Shown here piece after piece: positions 42,344-50,104 of a stretch of DNA of 64,000 bases (its first letter is position 1; the number at the start of each line of letters is the position of its first letter). Under the pieces are notes generated by a model, which did no database searches, was not told the DNA's origin, and was given only the letters and a program-made list of their open reading frames with translations. The stretch is from the NCBI RefSeq assembly GCF_002160145.1, contig NZ_NFKA01000014.1, positions 30,914 through 94,913 of the forward strand, read 5' to 3'. The stretch is from Gemmiger sp. An194 (GTDB taxonomy: Bacteria > Bacillota > Clostridia > Oscillospirales > Ruminococcaceae). Both the position numbers and the translations under genes were made by a program.

Positions 42344-42432
42344 CATAGATTATCTATGCTCATCCCCAGCTCCCGAAGGAGCCTGGTTCTCTCAGCAGGC
42401 ACTATTATATCAGTCACAAAAAACTTTTTCAA
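42344..42432 (-). promoter_or_regulatory. Promoter and leader sites of the M60 peptidase operon
   Basis: On the minus strand TTGAAA (42432-42427) and TATAAT (42409-42404) are exactly 17 bases apart. The leader has a GCTCC-TTCG-GGAGC stem (42369-42382) with a very stable tetraloop, and a perfect inverted repeat CATAGAT-T-ATCTATG (42344-42358), a possible operator 20 bases before the start. Confidence 0.75.
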
Positions 42433-42601
42433 TATTTTTAATTCTAAAATCGTTACCAAAACATTTTTTCAGCTTTTTGCAACAAAACCTTGAATTTCCA
42501 GGTGAATATCCGGCATAATTTCCACAAAGTCGGTAGATTTTAAACCGATGACCCCTCGCCAAAAAAGTCACAAAACCAAGGCGCCTTGTATCTTTGAACA
42601 A

Positions 42602-42640
42602 AAAGACCGACTTTTCACCCGAAGGCAAAAAGCCGGTCTT
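42602..42640 (-). terminator. Terminator of the anSME-like gene
   Basis: On the minus strand AAGACCGGCTTTT and AAAAGTCGGTCTT pair (one G-T) and are followed by TTTTTGTTC. Between here and the M60 promoter (42433-42601) no gene is visible. Confidence 0.8.
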
Positions 42641-42642
42641 CT

Positions 42643-43764
42643 TTAACCGAATCTTCTCCCCTGCAGCATGCGGCTCAGCTGCTGCAATCTGGGGAACGAA
42701 TATTCCAGGAATTCCTGGTAGGCGGAGCAGAATACATTGCGGGGATCGGGCCCTGTGACCGGCTCCCAGTTGCGGCGGCATCCGCCCCTGCACAGAGCAA
42801 ACCATTTGCAGCCCTTGCAGCTCTCCTTGATGCGGGCGGAGGTCTCCACAAAGGCCAGCTCCTGGCGGCGGCGCTCGATGGTCTCGAAATCGTCGGTCAC
42901 AAAATTGCCCAGGCGATACTCGTCCATCATATAAAAGTCACAGGGGTAGACGCTGCCGTCCGCCTCCACCACGAACTGCCGCCCGCATACCCCGCGCATC
43001 TCGCAGGCCTCGGGCATCTGACCGTTCAGAATGGCCAGCAGGTTGAAGAAGTAGCGATTGTATTGCAGCTCGCCCCGCACCGCCTGCTGGTACCACTGGT
43101 CGAACAGCAGCTTCAGATGCTGCTCAAAGTCCTTCGCCGTGAGGGAGTAGGGCGTCTGCGTTCCCTCCTCCCAGGGGTCCAGGCAGGGAATGTATTGCTG
43201 ATAGGCAAACCCGTTGCGCTGAAAAAAGCCGTAGATCTTACCGGTGCTGCGGGCTGCCTGGCGGGTAACCACCGTCAGGATGTTGAACTCCACCTTGTGC
43301 TTTTGCAGCAGCTGAATGGCGTGCATCACCCGGTTGTAGGTCCCCTTTCCCTGCGCGTCCACCCGGTTGGCATCGTGGATGTCCTTGGGGCCGTCCAGCG
43401 AGATACCCACCAGAAAATGATTACGGGCAAAAAATTCCGCCCATTCCTCATTAATGGCGTAGCCGTTGGTCTGCAGGCTGTTTGCGATGGTCACCCGGTT
43501 CACGTTCCACTTTTTCTGCAGCTCCAGTGCCTTTTCAAAAAAGGAAAGGCCCGCCAGGGTGGGCTCGCCGCCCTGATACATAAAGCTGCAGCTGCCCTCA
43601 GCAAAGGCCAGCACCCGTTTTATGATGGCTTCCAGCGTATCCTGCTGCATGATGCCGTAGCTTTCGGTGGTACGGTGGGCCATCTCATCCGCGTAAAAGC
43701 AGTAGCGGCAGCGCATATTGCACAAACCGGAGGCGGGCTTCAGCATTACAGTAATCGGGGGCAT
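42643..43764 (-). CDS. Anaerobic sulfatase-maturating-enzyme-like radical SAM/SPASM protein
   Basis: A 373-residue radical SAM enzyme. The N-terminus MPPITVMLKPASGLCNMRCR carries the C15-x3-C19-x2-C22 cluster motif, and the opening is typical of anSMEs, which oxidise an active-site Cys or Ser of sulfatases to formylglycine. YQGGEPTLAGLSFF and QTNGYAINEEWA follow. The SPASM region is cysteine-rich (CEMRGVCGRQFVVEADGSVY, then CKGCKWFALCRGGCRRNW) for two auxiliary clusters. GAGGAA six bases ahead favours ATG 43764 over 43785. No sulfatase is in the window. It lies upstream of the M60 peptidase but has its own terminator. A peptide-modifying role is the alternative. Confidence 0.88.
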   Translation of the reverse strand: MPPITVMLKPASGLCNMRCRYCFYADEMAHRTTESYGIMQQDTLEAIIKRVLAFAEGSCSFMYQGGEPTLAGLSFFEKALELQKKWNVNRVTIANSLQTNGYAINEEWAEFFARNHFLVGISLDGPKDIHDANRVDAQGKGTYNRVMHAIQLLQKHKVEFNILTVVTRQAARSTGKIYGFFQRNGFAYQQYIPCLDPWEEGTQTPYSLTAKDFEQHLKLLFDQWYQQAVRGELQYNRYFFNLLAILNGQMPEACEMRGVCGRQFVVEADGSVYPCDFYMMDEYRLGNFVTDDFETIERRRQELAFVETSARIKESCKGCKWFALCRGGCRRNWEPVTGPDPRNVFCSAYQEFLEYSFPRLQQLSRMLQGRRFG

Positions 43765-43838
43765 GGGCGGTTCCTCGCTTTCCATTCATTGCTTTCTATT
43801 ATACTCCACCGGCAAAATCCGGCGCAAGCTGCCGGGCA

Positions 43839-43882
43839 AAAAAGCCCGCCGCTTCGGACCAATTCCAAAGCGACGGGCTTTT
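43839..43882 (-). terminator. ileS terminator
   Basis: On the minus strand AAAAGCCCGTCGCTT and AAGCGGCGGGCTTTT pair and are followed by TTGCCC, within a run of six T. Confidence 0.85.
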
Positions 43883-43914
43883 CCTTATTTATATAGGAGA
43901 TGCGGGCAGAAAGC

Positions 43915-46900
43915 TTAAACCTTCTTCACACCCAGGGTGACGGTCTCGCCGTTCACATCCCACTCCTTCACGTAACCGTCGGTGCTGCTGGTAACCACAG
44001 CGTCCGCCAGAACGTCGGAGGCAATGGAGTCCTTGTTGGCCTCCATCAGAGCGGTGATCTTGTCGTTGCCCATAGCGTAAGCGGTGATGTGGTCCTCCAC
44101 ATTGAAGCCCGCTTCCTTACGCATGGTCTGCAGCTTGCTGACCAGCTCGCGCACAAAGCCTTCCTCCACCAGCTCGGGGGTGAGCTCGGTGTCCAGCGCA
44201 ACGGTAACCTTGGTATCCTCCACCGAGAAGTACCGCTCGCTGCGGGTCATCTCGATGAGCAGGTCCTCCTCGCCCAGCTTGATTTCGCCGGTGGAGAGGG
44301 TCAGGGTCAGAGTGCCGGTCTCGTCCAGCTCCTTCTTTGCGGCGGAGCCGTTCAGGTTTGCCAGCAGATTGCGGATCTCACCCAGCTGCTTGCCGTACTT
44401 GGGTCCCAGGGTCTTCAGCTGAGGCTTGAAGGTGTAGTTGGTGAACATGGACATGTCGTCGGTGAAGGTGACCTTCTTCACGTTCAGCTCGTCCTCGATG
44501 ATCTCCACATAGTACTCGCCCAGCTTTTCGTCGGCCTTCACGAACATCTCGGCCAGAGGCTGGCGGTTCTTGCGGTTGGCGCCGTTGCGGGCGGAGCGGC
44601 CCAGCACAACGATATCCAGCACCAGCTCCATGTCGCGCTCCAGATCGGCGTCCACAAAGCTCTCGTCCACCACGGGGAAGTCGCACAGATGCACGCTTTC
44701 GGGGGCAGACTCGTTCACGCTGCGCACCAGGTTCTGGTAGATGCTCTCGGCCATGAAGGGGATCATGGGAGCAGCCGCCTTGCAAACGGTCTCCAGAGCG
44801 GTGTACAGGGTCATGTAGGCGTTGATCTTATCCTGCTCCATGCCCTTGGCCCAGAAGCGCTCACGGCTGCGGCGCACGTACCAGTTGGACAGATCGTCCA
44901 CGAACTCCTGCAGAACGCGGGCGGCCTCAGGGATGGCATACTGGTTCAGCTCGGCATCCACGGTCTTGACCATGGTGTTCATCTTGGACAGAATCCAGCG
45001 GTCCATGACGCTCAGCTTGTCCTTCTCCAGGGTGTACTTGGTGGGATCGAAGTTGTCGATGTTGGCGTACAGGATAAAGAAGGCGTAGGTGTTCCACAGG
45101 GTACCCATGAACTTGCGCTGGCCCTCCTGCACGGCCTTGCCGGAGAAGCGCTTGGGCAGCCAGGGTGCGCCCGCGGTGTAGAAGTACCAGCGGATGGCAT
45201 CGGCGCCGTAGGTGGCCAGAGCGTCGAAAGGATCGACCGCGTTGCCCTTGGACTTGGACATCTTCTGGCCGTTCTCATCCTGCACGTGGCCCATGACCAC
45301 AACGTTCTTGAAGGGAGCCTTGTTGAACAGCAGGGTGGAAATGGCCATCAGGGAGTAGAACCAGCCGCGGGTCTGGTCCACGGCCTCGGAGATGAAGTCG
45401 GCCGGGAAGCGGCTCTCGAACATCTCCTTGTTCTCAAACGGATAGTGGTACTGGGCGAAGGGCATGGAGCCGGAGTCGAACCAGCAGTCGATCACTTCCG
45501 GCACGCGCTTCATCTGCTTGCCGCAGTCCGGGCAGGTGATGGTCACCGCGTCGATGTAGGGGCGGTGCAGCTCGATGTTCTCCGGGCAGTTGGGAGACAT
45601 CTTCTTCAGCTCCTCGATGCTGCCGATGGAGTGACGGCAGCCGCACTCGCATTCCCAGATGTTCAGCGGGGTGCCCCAGTAGCGGTTGCGGCTGATGCCC
45701 CAATCCTGCACATTCTCCAGCCAGTCGCCGAAGCGGCCCTTGCCCAGAGAGGCGGGTACCCAGTTTACGGTGTTGTTGTTGCGGATCAGGTCGTCCTTTA
45801 CCGCGGTCATCTTGATGAACCAGGAGTCTCTTGCGTAGTAGATCAGCGGGGTGTCGCAGCGCCAGCAATGGGGATAGCTGTGCTCGAAGACGGGGGCGCT
45901 GAACAGCAGGCCGCGGGTCTCCAGGTCGATCAGCACTTCCTTGTCGGCGGTCTTGCAGAACATGCCGGCCCACTTGGTCTCCTTGGTCATGCAGCCCTTG
46001 GCGTCCACCAGCTGCACGAAGGGCAGGCCGTACTTGCGGCCCACGTTGGAGTCGTCCTCACCGAAGGCGGGAGCGATGTGAACAATGCCGGTACCGTCGG
46101 TCAGGGTGACGTAGCTGTCGCAGGTCACATACCAGCACTTCTCCTTGGGAGAAACGAAGTCGAACAGGGGCTCGTACTCCTTGTACTCCAGGTCCTTGCC
46201 CTGGTAGCTCTCCAGCACGGTGTAGCTGCCCTCGCCCAGCACGGTATCGGCCAGAGCCTGGGCAATGTAGTACACGGTGCCGTCCTCGTTCATCTTGACC
46301 TTCACATAGGTCTCCACCGGGTTCACACACAGAGCCACGTTGGAGGGCAGGGTCCAGGGGGTGGTGGTCCAGGCCAGGATGTAGGCGTCCTCGCCCTTGG
46401 CCTTGAACTTGGCAATGGCGCTGCGCTCCTTCACATCCTTATAGCCCTGGGCAACCTCATGGCTGGACAGGGGGGTTCCGCAGCGGGGGCAGTAGGGCAC
46501 GATCTTGAAGCCCTTGTACAGCAGGCCCTTTTCCCAGATCTGCTTCAGCGCCCACCACTCGGACTCGATGAAGGTGTTGTCGTAGGTTACGTAGGGGTCA
46601 TCCATATCGGCCCAGAAGCCGACGGTGCCGGAGAAATCCTCCCACATGCCCTTGTATTTCCAGACGCTCTCCTTGCACTTCTCAATGAAGGGCTCCAGAC
46701 CATACTCTTCGATCTGCTCCTTGCCGTCCAGACCCAGCAGCTTCTCCACTTCCAGCTCAACGGGCAGGCCGTGGGTATCCCAGCCGGCCTTGCGGGGCAC
46801 CTGATAGCCCTTCATGGCACGGTAACGGGGGATCATATCCTTGATCACGCGGGTCTCCACATGGCCGATGTGGGGCTTGCCGTTGGCCGTGGGGGGGCCG

Positions 46901-47034
46901 TCGTAGAACATGTAGGTCGGCCCTTCCTTGCGGGAATCGATGCTCTTCTCAAAGATGTGACGTTCCTTCCAGAACTTGAGCACGTCCTTCTCGCGGTCAA
47001 CGAAATTGAGATTCGGGTTTACTTTCTCGTACAT
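43915..47034 (-). CDS. ileS: Isoleucyl-tRNA synthetase, long (IleS2/eukaryote-like) form
   Basis: Charges isoleucine tRNA. The 1039-residue enzyme has the HIGH motif at H55-I-G-H58 (NGKPHIGHVE), the editing domain (TTTPWTLPSNVALCV, GTGIVHIAPAFGEDD), KMSKS at about residue 591 and the anticodon-binding region (LDDLSNWYVRRSRERFW-type). Length and lack of the C-terminal zinc finger resemble the IleS2 clade, which includes mupirocin-resistant enzymes; resistance here is not tested. AAGGAGGA precedes ATG 47034, directly after a T-box leader, so expression responds to uncharged isoleucine tRNA. Confidence 0.96.
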   Translation of the reverse strand: MYEKVNPNLNFVDREKDVLKFWKERHIFEKSIDSRKEGPTYMFYDGPPTANGKPHIGHVETRVIKDMIPRYRAMKGYQVPRKAGWDTHGLPVELEVEKLLGLDGKEQIEEYGLEPFIEKCKESVWKYKGMWEDFSGTVGFWADMDDPYVTYDNTFIESEWWALKQIWEKGLLYKGFKIVPYCPRCGTPLSSHEVAQGYKDVKERSAIAKFKAKGEDAYILAWTTTPWTLPSNVALCVNPVETYVKVKMNEDGTVYYIAQALADTVLGEGSYTVLESYQGKDLEYKEYEPLFDFVSPKEKCWYVTCDSYVTLTDGTGIVHIAPAFGEDDSNVGRKYGLPFVQLVDAKGCMTKETKWAGMFCKTADKEVLIDLETRGLLFSAPVFEHSYPHCWRCDTPLIYYARDSWFIKMTAVKDDLIRNNNTVNWVPASLGKGRFGDWLENVQDWGISRNRYWGTPLNIWECECGCRHSIGSIEELKKMSPNCPENIELHRPYIDAVTITCPDCGKQMKRVPEVIDCWFDSGSMPFAQYHYPFENKEMFESRFPADFISEAVDQTRGWFYSLMAISTLLFNKAPFKNVVVMGHVQDENGQKMSKSKGNAVDPFDALATYGADAIRWYFYTAGAPWLPKRFSGKAVQEGQRKFMGTLWNTYAFFILYANIDNFDPTKYTLEKDKLSVMDRWILSKMNTMVKTVDAELNQYAIPEAARVLQEFVDDLSNWYVRRSRERFWAKGMEQDKINAYMTLYTALETVCKAAAPMIPFMAESIYQNLVRSVNESAPESVHLCDFPVVDESFVDADLERDMELVLDIVVLGRSARNGANRKNRQPLAEMFVKADEKLGEYYVEIIEDELNVKKVTFTDDMSMFTNYTFKPQLKTLGPKYGKQLGEIRNLLANLNGSAAKKELDETGTLTLTLSTGEIKLGEEDLLIEMTRSERYFSVEDTKVTVALDTELTPELVEEGFVRELVSKLQTMRKEAGFNVEDHITAYAMGNDKITALMEANKDSIASDVLADAVVTSSTDGYVKEWDVNGETVTLGVKKV

Positions 47035-47121
47035 CTTAAATCTCGTCCTCCTTGTTTTTCCGCCCTTTGGGTCGGAAAGCGGTGCATTTCCTATTTCAGA
47101 AAGCCCATACAAAAACAACAG

Positions 47122-47376
47122 AAAAAGCCTTCGCCCCTGCAAACAGGGCGAAGGCTTTGCGCTTTCGTTGTACCACCTTTTTGCTGTGTACCATCATACA
47201 CGCTCCCCTTAACGGAGGGATGCCGGCGGCGCCTACTGCAAGTTCAGCCCGCAGCTCCGGAGTGATCTTCGGCGGGGTGCTACTGGTGCGGGGCTCACAC
47301 CCTCCCCCGCTCGCTTGGTCGTTCACACCGGGCTTACTGTCTCCATCACAGCTGTTCTCTGTGTCTTTGTTAACAG
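47122..47376 (-). promoter_or_regulatory. T-box riboswitch leader of ileS
   Basis: On the minus strand the T-box sequence AAAAGGTGGTACAACG (47181-47166) is followed by a terminator stem (AAGCCTTCGCCC / GGGCGAAGGCTT, 47123-47158) and TTTTT. Upstream, GAAGATCAC places the specifier codon ATC (47266-47264), isoleucine, in the stem I specifier loop. Uncharged isoleucine tRNA would pair with specifier and T-box and open the terminator. The T-box has TACAACG where most have TACCGCG. Confidence 0.92.
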
Positions 47377-47381
47377 TTACA

Positions 47382-47410
47382 CTTATATCATATGCGGCGG
47401 CAAAAGTCAA
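47382..47410 (-). promoter_or_regulatory. ileS T-box promoter
   Basis: TTGACT (47410-47405) and TATAAG (47387-47382) are 17 bases apart on the minus strand. The -35 directly follows the hairpin that ends the rubrerythrin gene. Confidence 0.8.
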
Positions 47411-47435
47411 GGCCGGAGCAATGATTGCTCCGGCC
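47411..47435 (-). terminator. Terminator of the rubrerythrin gene
   Basis: GGCCGGAGCAAT and ATTGCTCCGGCC form a perfect 12-base-pair stem with a one-base centre (so the top pairs open); the T-stretch that follows on the minus strand is TTGACTTTT. Confidence 0.7.
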
Positions 47436-47447
47436 TTTGCGGTTTAT

Positions 47448-48107
47448 TTAGTAATTCTCGCAGCGCATCTCGAAGAAGCTCTGGGCGTAGCCGCAGACCG
47501 GGCATACCTCAGGGGCCTTCTTGCCCATGACCAGATGGCCGCACACACGGCACTCCCACATGGTCAGTTCGCCCTTCTCGAACACCTGCTGCATCTCCAC
47601 GTTCTTCAGCAGACGGCGGTAGCGCTCCTCGTGGCTCTTCTCGATGGCAGCCACCTTGCGGAACTTCTCGGCCAGCTCGGGGAAGCCTTCCTCTTCGGCG
47701 TCCTTGGCGAAGCGGTCGTACATGTCGGTCCACTCGTAGTTCTCACCCTCGGCAGCGGCCAGCAGATTGTCGGCGGTGGTGCCCAGGCCGCCCAGGGCCT
47801 CGAACCACAGGCGGGCATGCTCCTGCTCATTGCGGGCGGTCTTGCGGAAGACCTCGGCCAGCTGCTCGTAGCCCTCGCGCTGGGCTACCTGGGCAAAGTA
47901 AGTGTACTTGCCGCGGGCCTGGCTCTCACCGGCAAAGGCCTCGCGCAGGTTCTGCTCGGTCTTGGTGCCGGCATAGCGGCTGCCAGACTTGGGCTCCTCG
48001 ATCTTCTCAAACACCGAAGCGGGCTTGCGGCAGCGGGGGCAGGTAAAGTCCTCAGGCAGGGGGCCTTCATGAATATAACCACATACAGTGCAACGCCATT
48101 TTTCCAT
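47448..48107 (-). CDS. Rubrerythrin with rubredoxin domains at both ends (peroxide reductase)
   Basis: A 219-residue cytoplasmic oxidative-stress protein that reduces hydrogen peroxide. Residues 1-35 are a rubredoxin-like Fe(Cys)4 site ([14 protein letters not shown]). Residues about 50-180 are the diiron four-helix bundle with the usual Glu and E-x-x-H residues ([44 protein letters not shown]). Residues about 188-219 are a second rubredoxin-like site ([17 protein letters not shown]). GGAGG eight bases ahead selects ATG 48107 ([10 protein letters not shown]) over 48113. Expressed alone from a strong promoter. Confidence 0.93.
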   Translation of the reverse strand: MEKWRCTVCGYIHEGPLPEDFTCPRCRKPASVFEKIEEPKSGSRYAGTKTEQNLREAFAGESQARGKYTYFAQVAQREGYEQLAEVFRKTARNEQEHARLWFEALGGLGTTADNLLAAAEGENYEWTDMYDRFAKDAEEEGFPELAEKFRKVAAIEKSHEERYRRLLKNVEMQQVFEKGELTMWECRVCGHLVMGKKAPEVCPVCGYAQSFFEMRCENY

Positions 48108-48222
48108 TGTCATTTCCTCCATATTTCTTTCATGATTTTGGCAAGCATCGCCTGACGGCTCATGCGGTGCTGCCGCTTGATTCTTTCAATATTTTGTTGG
48201 TGGGTTTCGTTTCCGTGGCTTA

Positions 48223-48251
48223 ATGATAACATTTCCTATTTATGCTGTCAA
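48223..48251 (-). promoter_or_regulatory. Rubrerythrin promoter
   Basis: Consensus TTGACA (48251-48246) and TATCAT (48228-48223) with a 17-base spacer. Confidence 0.85.
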
Positions 48252-48291
48252 CCCCTAAATAGTAATTTTTCTCATTTATTTTTTCAGGCAC

Positions 48292-48322
48292 AAAAAAGCC
48301 CCCGCAGCAGAACTGCAGGGGC
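48292..48322 (-). terminator. Terminator of the hydrogenase operon
   Basis: On the minus strand GCCCCTGCAG and CTGCGGGGGC pair across a short loop and are followed by TTTTTTG. Confidence 0.85.
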
Positions 48323-48331
48323 AACAGGGCT

Positions 48332-50086
48332 TCAGAACAAACGGGGGCGCGGCGCGTAACTGGTATGCAGGATGTGGTGCGCCTTTTCGCTGCCCGGCTC
48401 GCCCAGAAATTCCGCGTAGACCTGCTGGACCAGCGGGTTCTCGTGGCTGCGGCGCAGCACGCTTGCCTCGTCCTGGTCATACAGGGCCTTGGCGCGCAGG
48501 GCGCGGATATCAGTGAAGTTTCGCACCGGGGCAGGCTGAATGGGCTGACCGCCGCCGTTCACGCAGCCGCCGGGGCAGGCCATGACCTCGATCATGTCAT
48601 ACTGCTTTTCCCCGCTGCGCACCATTTCCAGCACCTTGCCCGCGTTGGCGGTGCCGCTGACCACGCAGACCCGCAGGGTGAGCCCGCCCACCTGGTATTC
48701 CGCCTCCTTGATGGCATCGGTGCCGCGCACCTGGGTGAATTCCACCGGCTCCACCTTTTCGCCGGTGAGAGTCTCCACCGCAGTGCGCAGGGCTGCCTCC
48801 ATCACGCCGCCGGTGGTGCCGAAGATGTGTCCCGCGCCGGTGGCCTGACCCATGGCCGGGTCGAAGTCCTCATCCGGCAGATCCAAAAAGCGCAGGCCGC
48901 TGCGGTGGATCATCCGGGCCAGCTCACGGGTGGTGATGGCCACATCCACATCCGGGATGCCGTCGCCCGCGGCACTCTGGTCCGGGCGGCCGATCTCAAA
49001 CTTCTTGGCGGTGCAGGGCATCACCGACACACAGTAAATGTTTCTGGGGTCCAGCCCCATTTTTTCCGCGTAGTAGGTTTTGCTCAGCGCACCAAACATC
49101 TGCTGCGGGCTCTTGCAGCTGGACAGATTGGGGATGAAATCCGGGTGGAAGGTCTCGCAGTATTTGACCCAGCCGGGGCTGCAGCTGGTGATGAGCGGCA
49201 GCTTGCCTCCGTTCTTCACCCGCTCCAGGAACTCGTGGGCCTCCTCCATGATGGTCATGTCGGCGGCAAAGTCGGTGTCGAACACGCCGTCGAATCCCAG
49301 TCGGCGCAGAGCCGCCACCATCTTGCCCTGTACATTGGTGCCGATGGGCAGGCCGAACTCTTCGCCCAGGGCCGCGCGCACGCTGGGCGCGGTCTGCACC
49401 ACCACATGGCGGGTGGGATCGTTCAGCGCGGCCCATACCTTTTCGGTATCGTCCCGCTCCACCAGGGCAGCGGTGGGGCAGACCGTGATGCACTGGCCGC
49501 AGCCGATGCAGGTGGAGTCCGCCAGCTTGCCCTCAAAGGCGCAGGCGATGTGGGTATTGAAGCCGCGCTCCACCACATTGATCACGCCCACGCCCTGGTT
49601 CTCGGCGCAGGTGGAGATGCAGCGGCGGCAGATGATGCACTTGGAGCTGTCCTTCACCAGGTGCGGGGCGCTGTCGTCGTCCTGCCGCTCGGGCAGAACG
49701 CCCTCAAAGGCGTTGGATTTGTCCACGCCGTACTGCTTGCACAGCCGCAGCAGCTCACAGTCGCCGTTGCGCACGCAGCTCATGCAGTCCTGATTGTGGA
49801 TGGAGAGGATCAGCTCCAGATTCATCTTGCGGGCGTTCTGCACCCGCTTGGTGTTGGTGAATACCTCCATGCCCTCGCTCACCGGGTAGACGCAGGCGGG
49901 CAGCAGGTTCTTTGCGCCCTTTACCTCCACCACGCAGACCCGGCAGGCACCGTTCACCCGCTTGATCTCCTTTAAATAGCACAGGGTGGGTATGGTGATG
50001 CCCACCTCGTGGGCCGCCTCCAGAATGGTGGAGCCCTCCGGCGCCTGACAGGGCACGTTGTTGATCTTCAAATTTACCATATTCAT
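48332..50086 (-). CDS. hydA: [FeFe]-hydrogenase catalytic subunit (HydA/HndD type) of an NADH-dependent complex
   Basis: Evolves or oxidises H2 at the H-cluster in the cytoplasmic hydrogenase complex. The 584-residue protein has an N-terminal 2Fe-2S domain (C36, C48, C51, C65), the His/Cys cluster (H97, C101, C104, C110), two 4Fe-4S clusters (C150-C160 and C193-C203) and the H domain. H-cluster motifs: L1 TSCSPGWVK at 300-308, L2 MPCTAKKFE at 356-364, L3 VMACPGGCVNGGG around C504 and C508. The TSCSP form instead of TSCCP is typical of HndD-like subunits. The C-terminal small-subunit segment is fused. It is the last gene of a five-gene operon; maturases HydE, F and G are not in the window. Confidence 0.95.
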   Translation of the reverse strand: MNMVNLKINNVPCQAPEGSTILEAAHEVGITIPTLCYLKEIKRVNGACRVCVVEVKGAKNLLPACVYPVSEGMEVFTNTKRVQNARKMNLELILSIHNQDCMSCVRNGDCELLRLCKQYGVDKSNAFEGVLPERQDDDSAPHLVKDSSKCIICRRCISTCAENQGVGVINVVERGFNTHIACAFEGKLADSTCIGCGQCITVCPTAALVERDDTEKVWAALNDPTRHVVVQTAPSVRAALGEEFGLPIGTNVQGKMVAALRRLGFDGVFDTDFAADMTIMEEAHEFLERVKNGGKLPLITSCSPGWVKYCETFHPDFIPNLSSCKSPQQMFGALSKTYYAEKMGLDPRNIYCVSVMPCTAKKFEIGRPDQSAAGDGIPDVDVAITTRELARMIHRSGLRFLDLPDEDFDPAMGQATGAGHIFGTTGGVMEAALRTAVETLTGEKVEPVEFTQVRGTDAIKEAEYQVGGLTLRVCVVSGTANAGKVLEMVRSGEKQYDMIEVMACPGGCVNGGGQPIQPAPVRNFTDIRALRAKALYDQDEASVLRRSHENPLVQQVYAEFLGEPGSEKAHHILHTSYAPRPRLF

Positions 50087-50104
50087 AATTGCCGTGTGCC
50101 CTCC

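Noticed and set aside
36436..42348. A plus-strand open frame of 1970 codons opposite the M60 peptidase gene
   Set aside because: It has a His/Gly/Leu/Val-rich, low-complexity translation and no recognisable domain or ribosome site. It results from the strong GC codon bias of the real gene on the other strand.
43900..47265. A plus-strand open frame of 1121 codons opposite ileS
   Set aside because: ileS and its T-box fully explain the region; the antisense frame has no start signal or domain.
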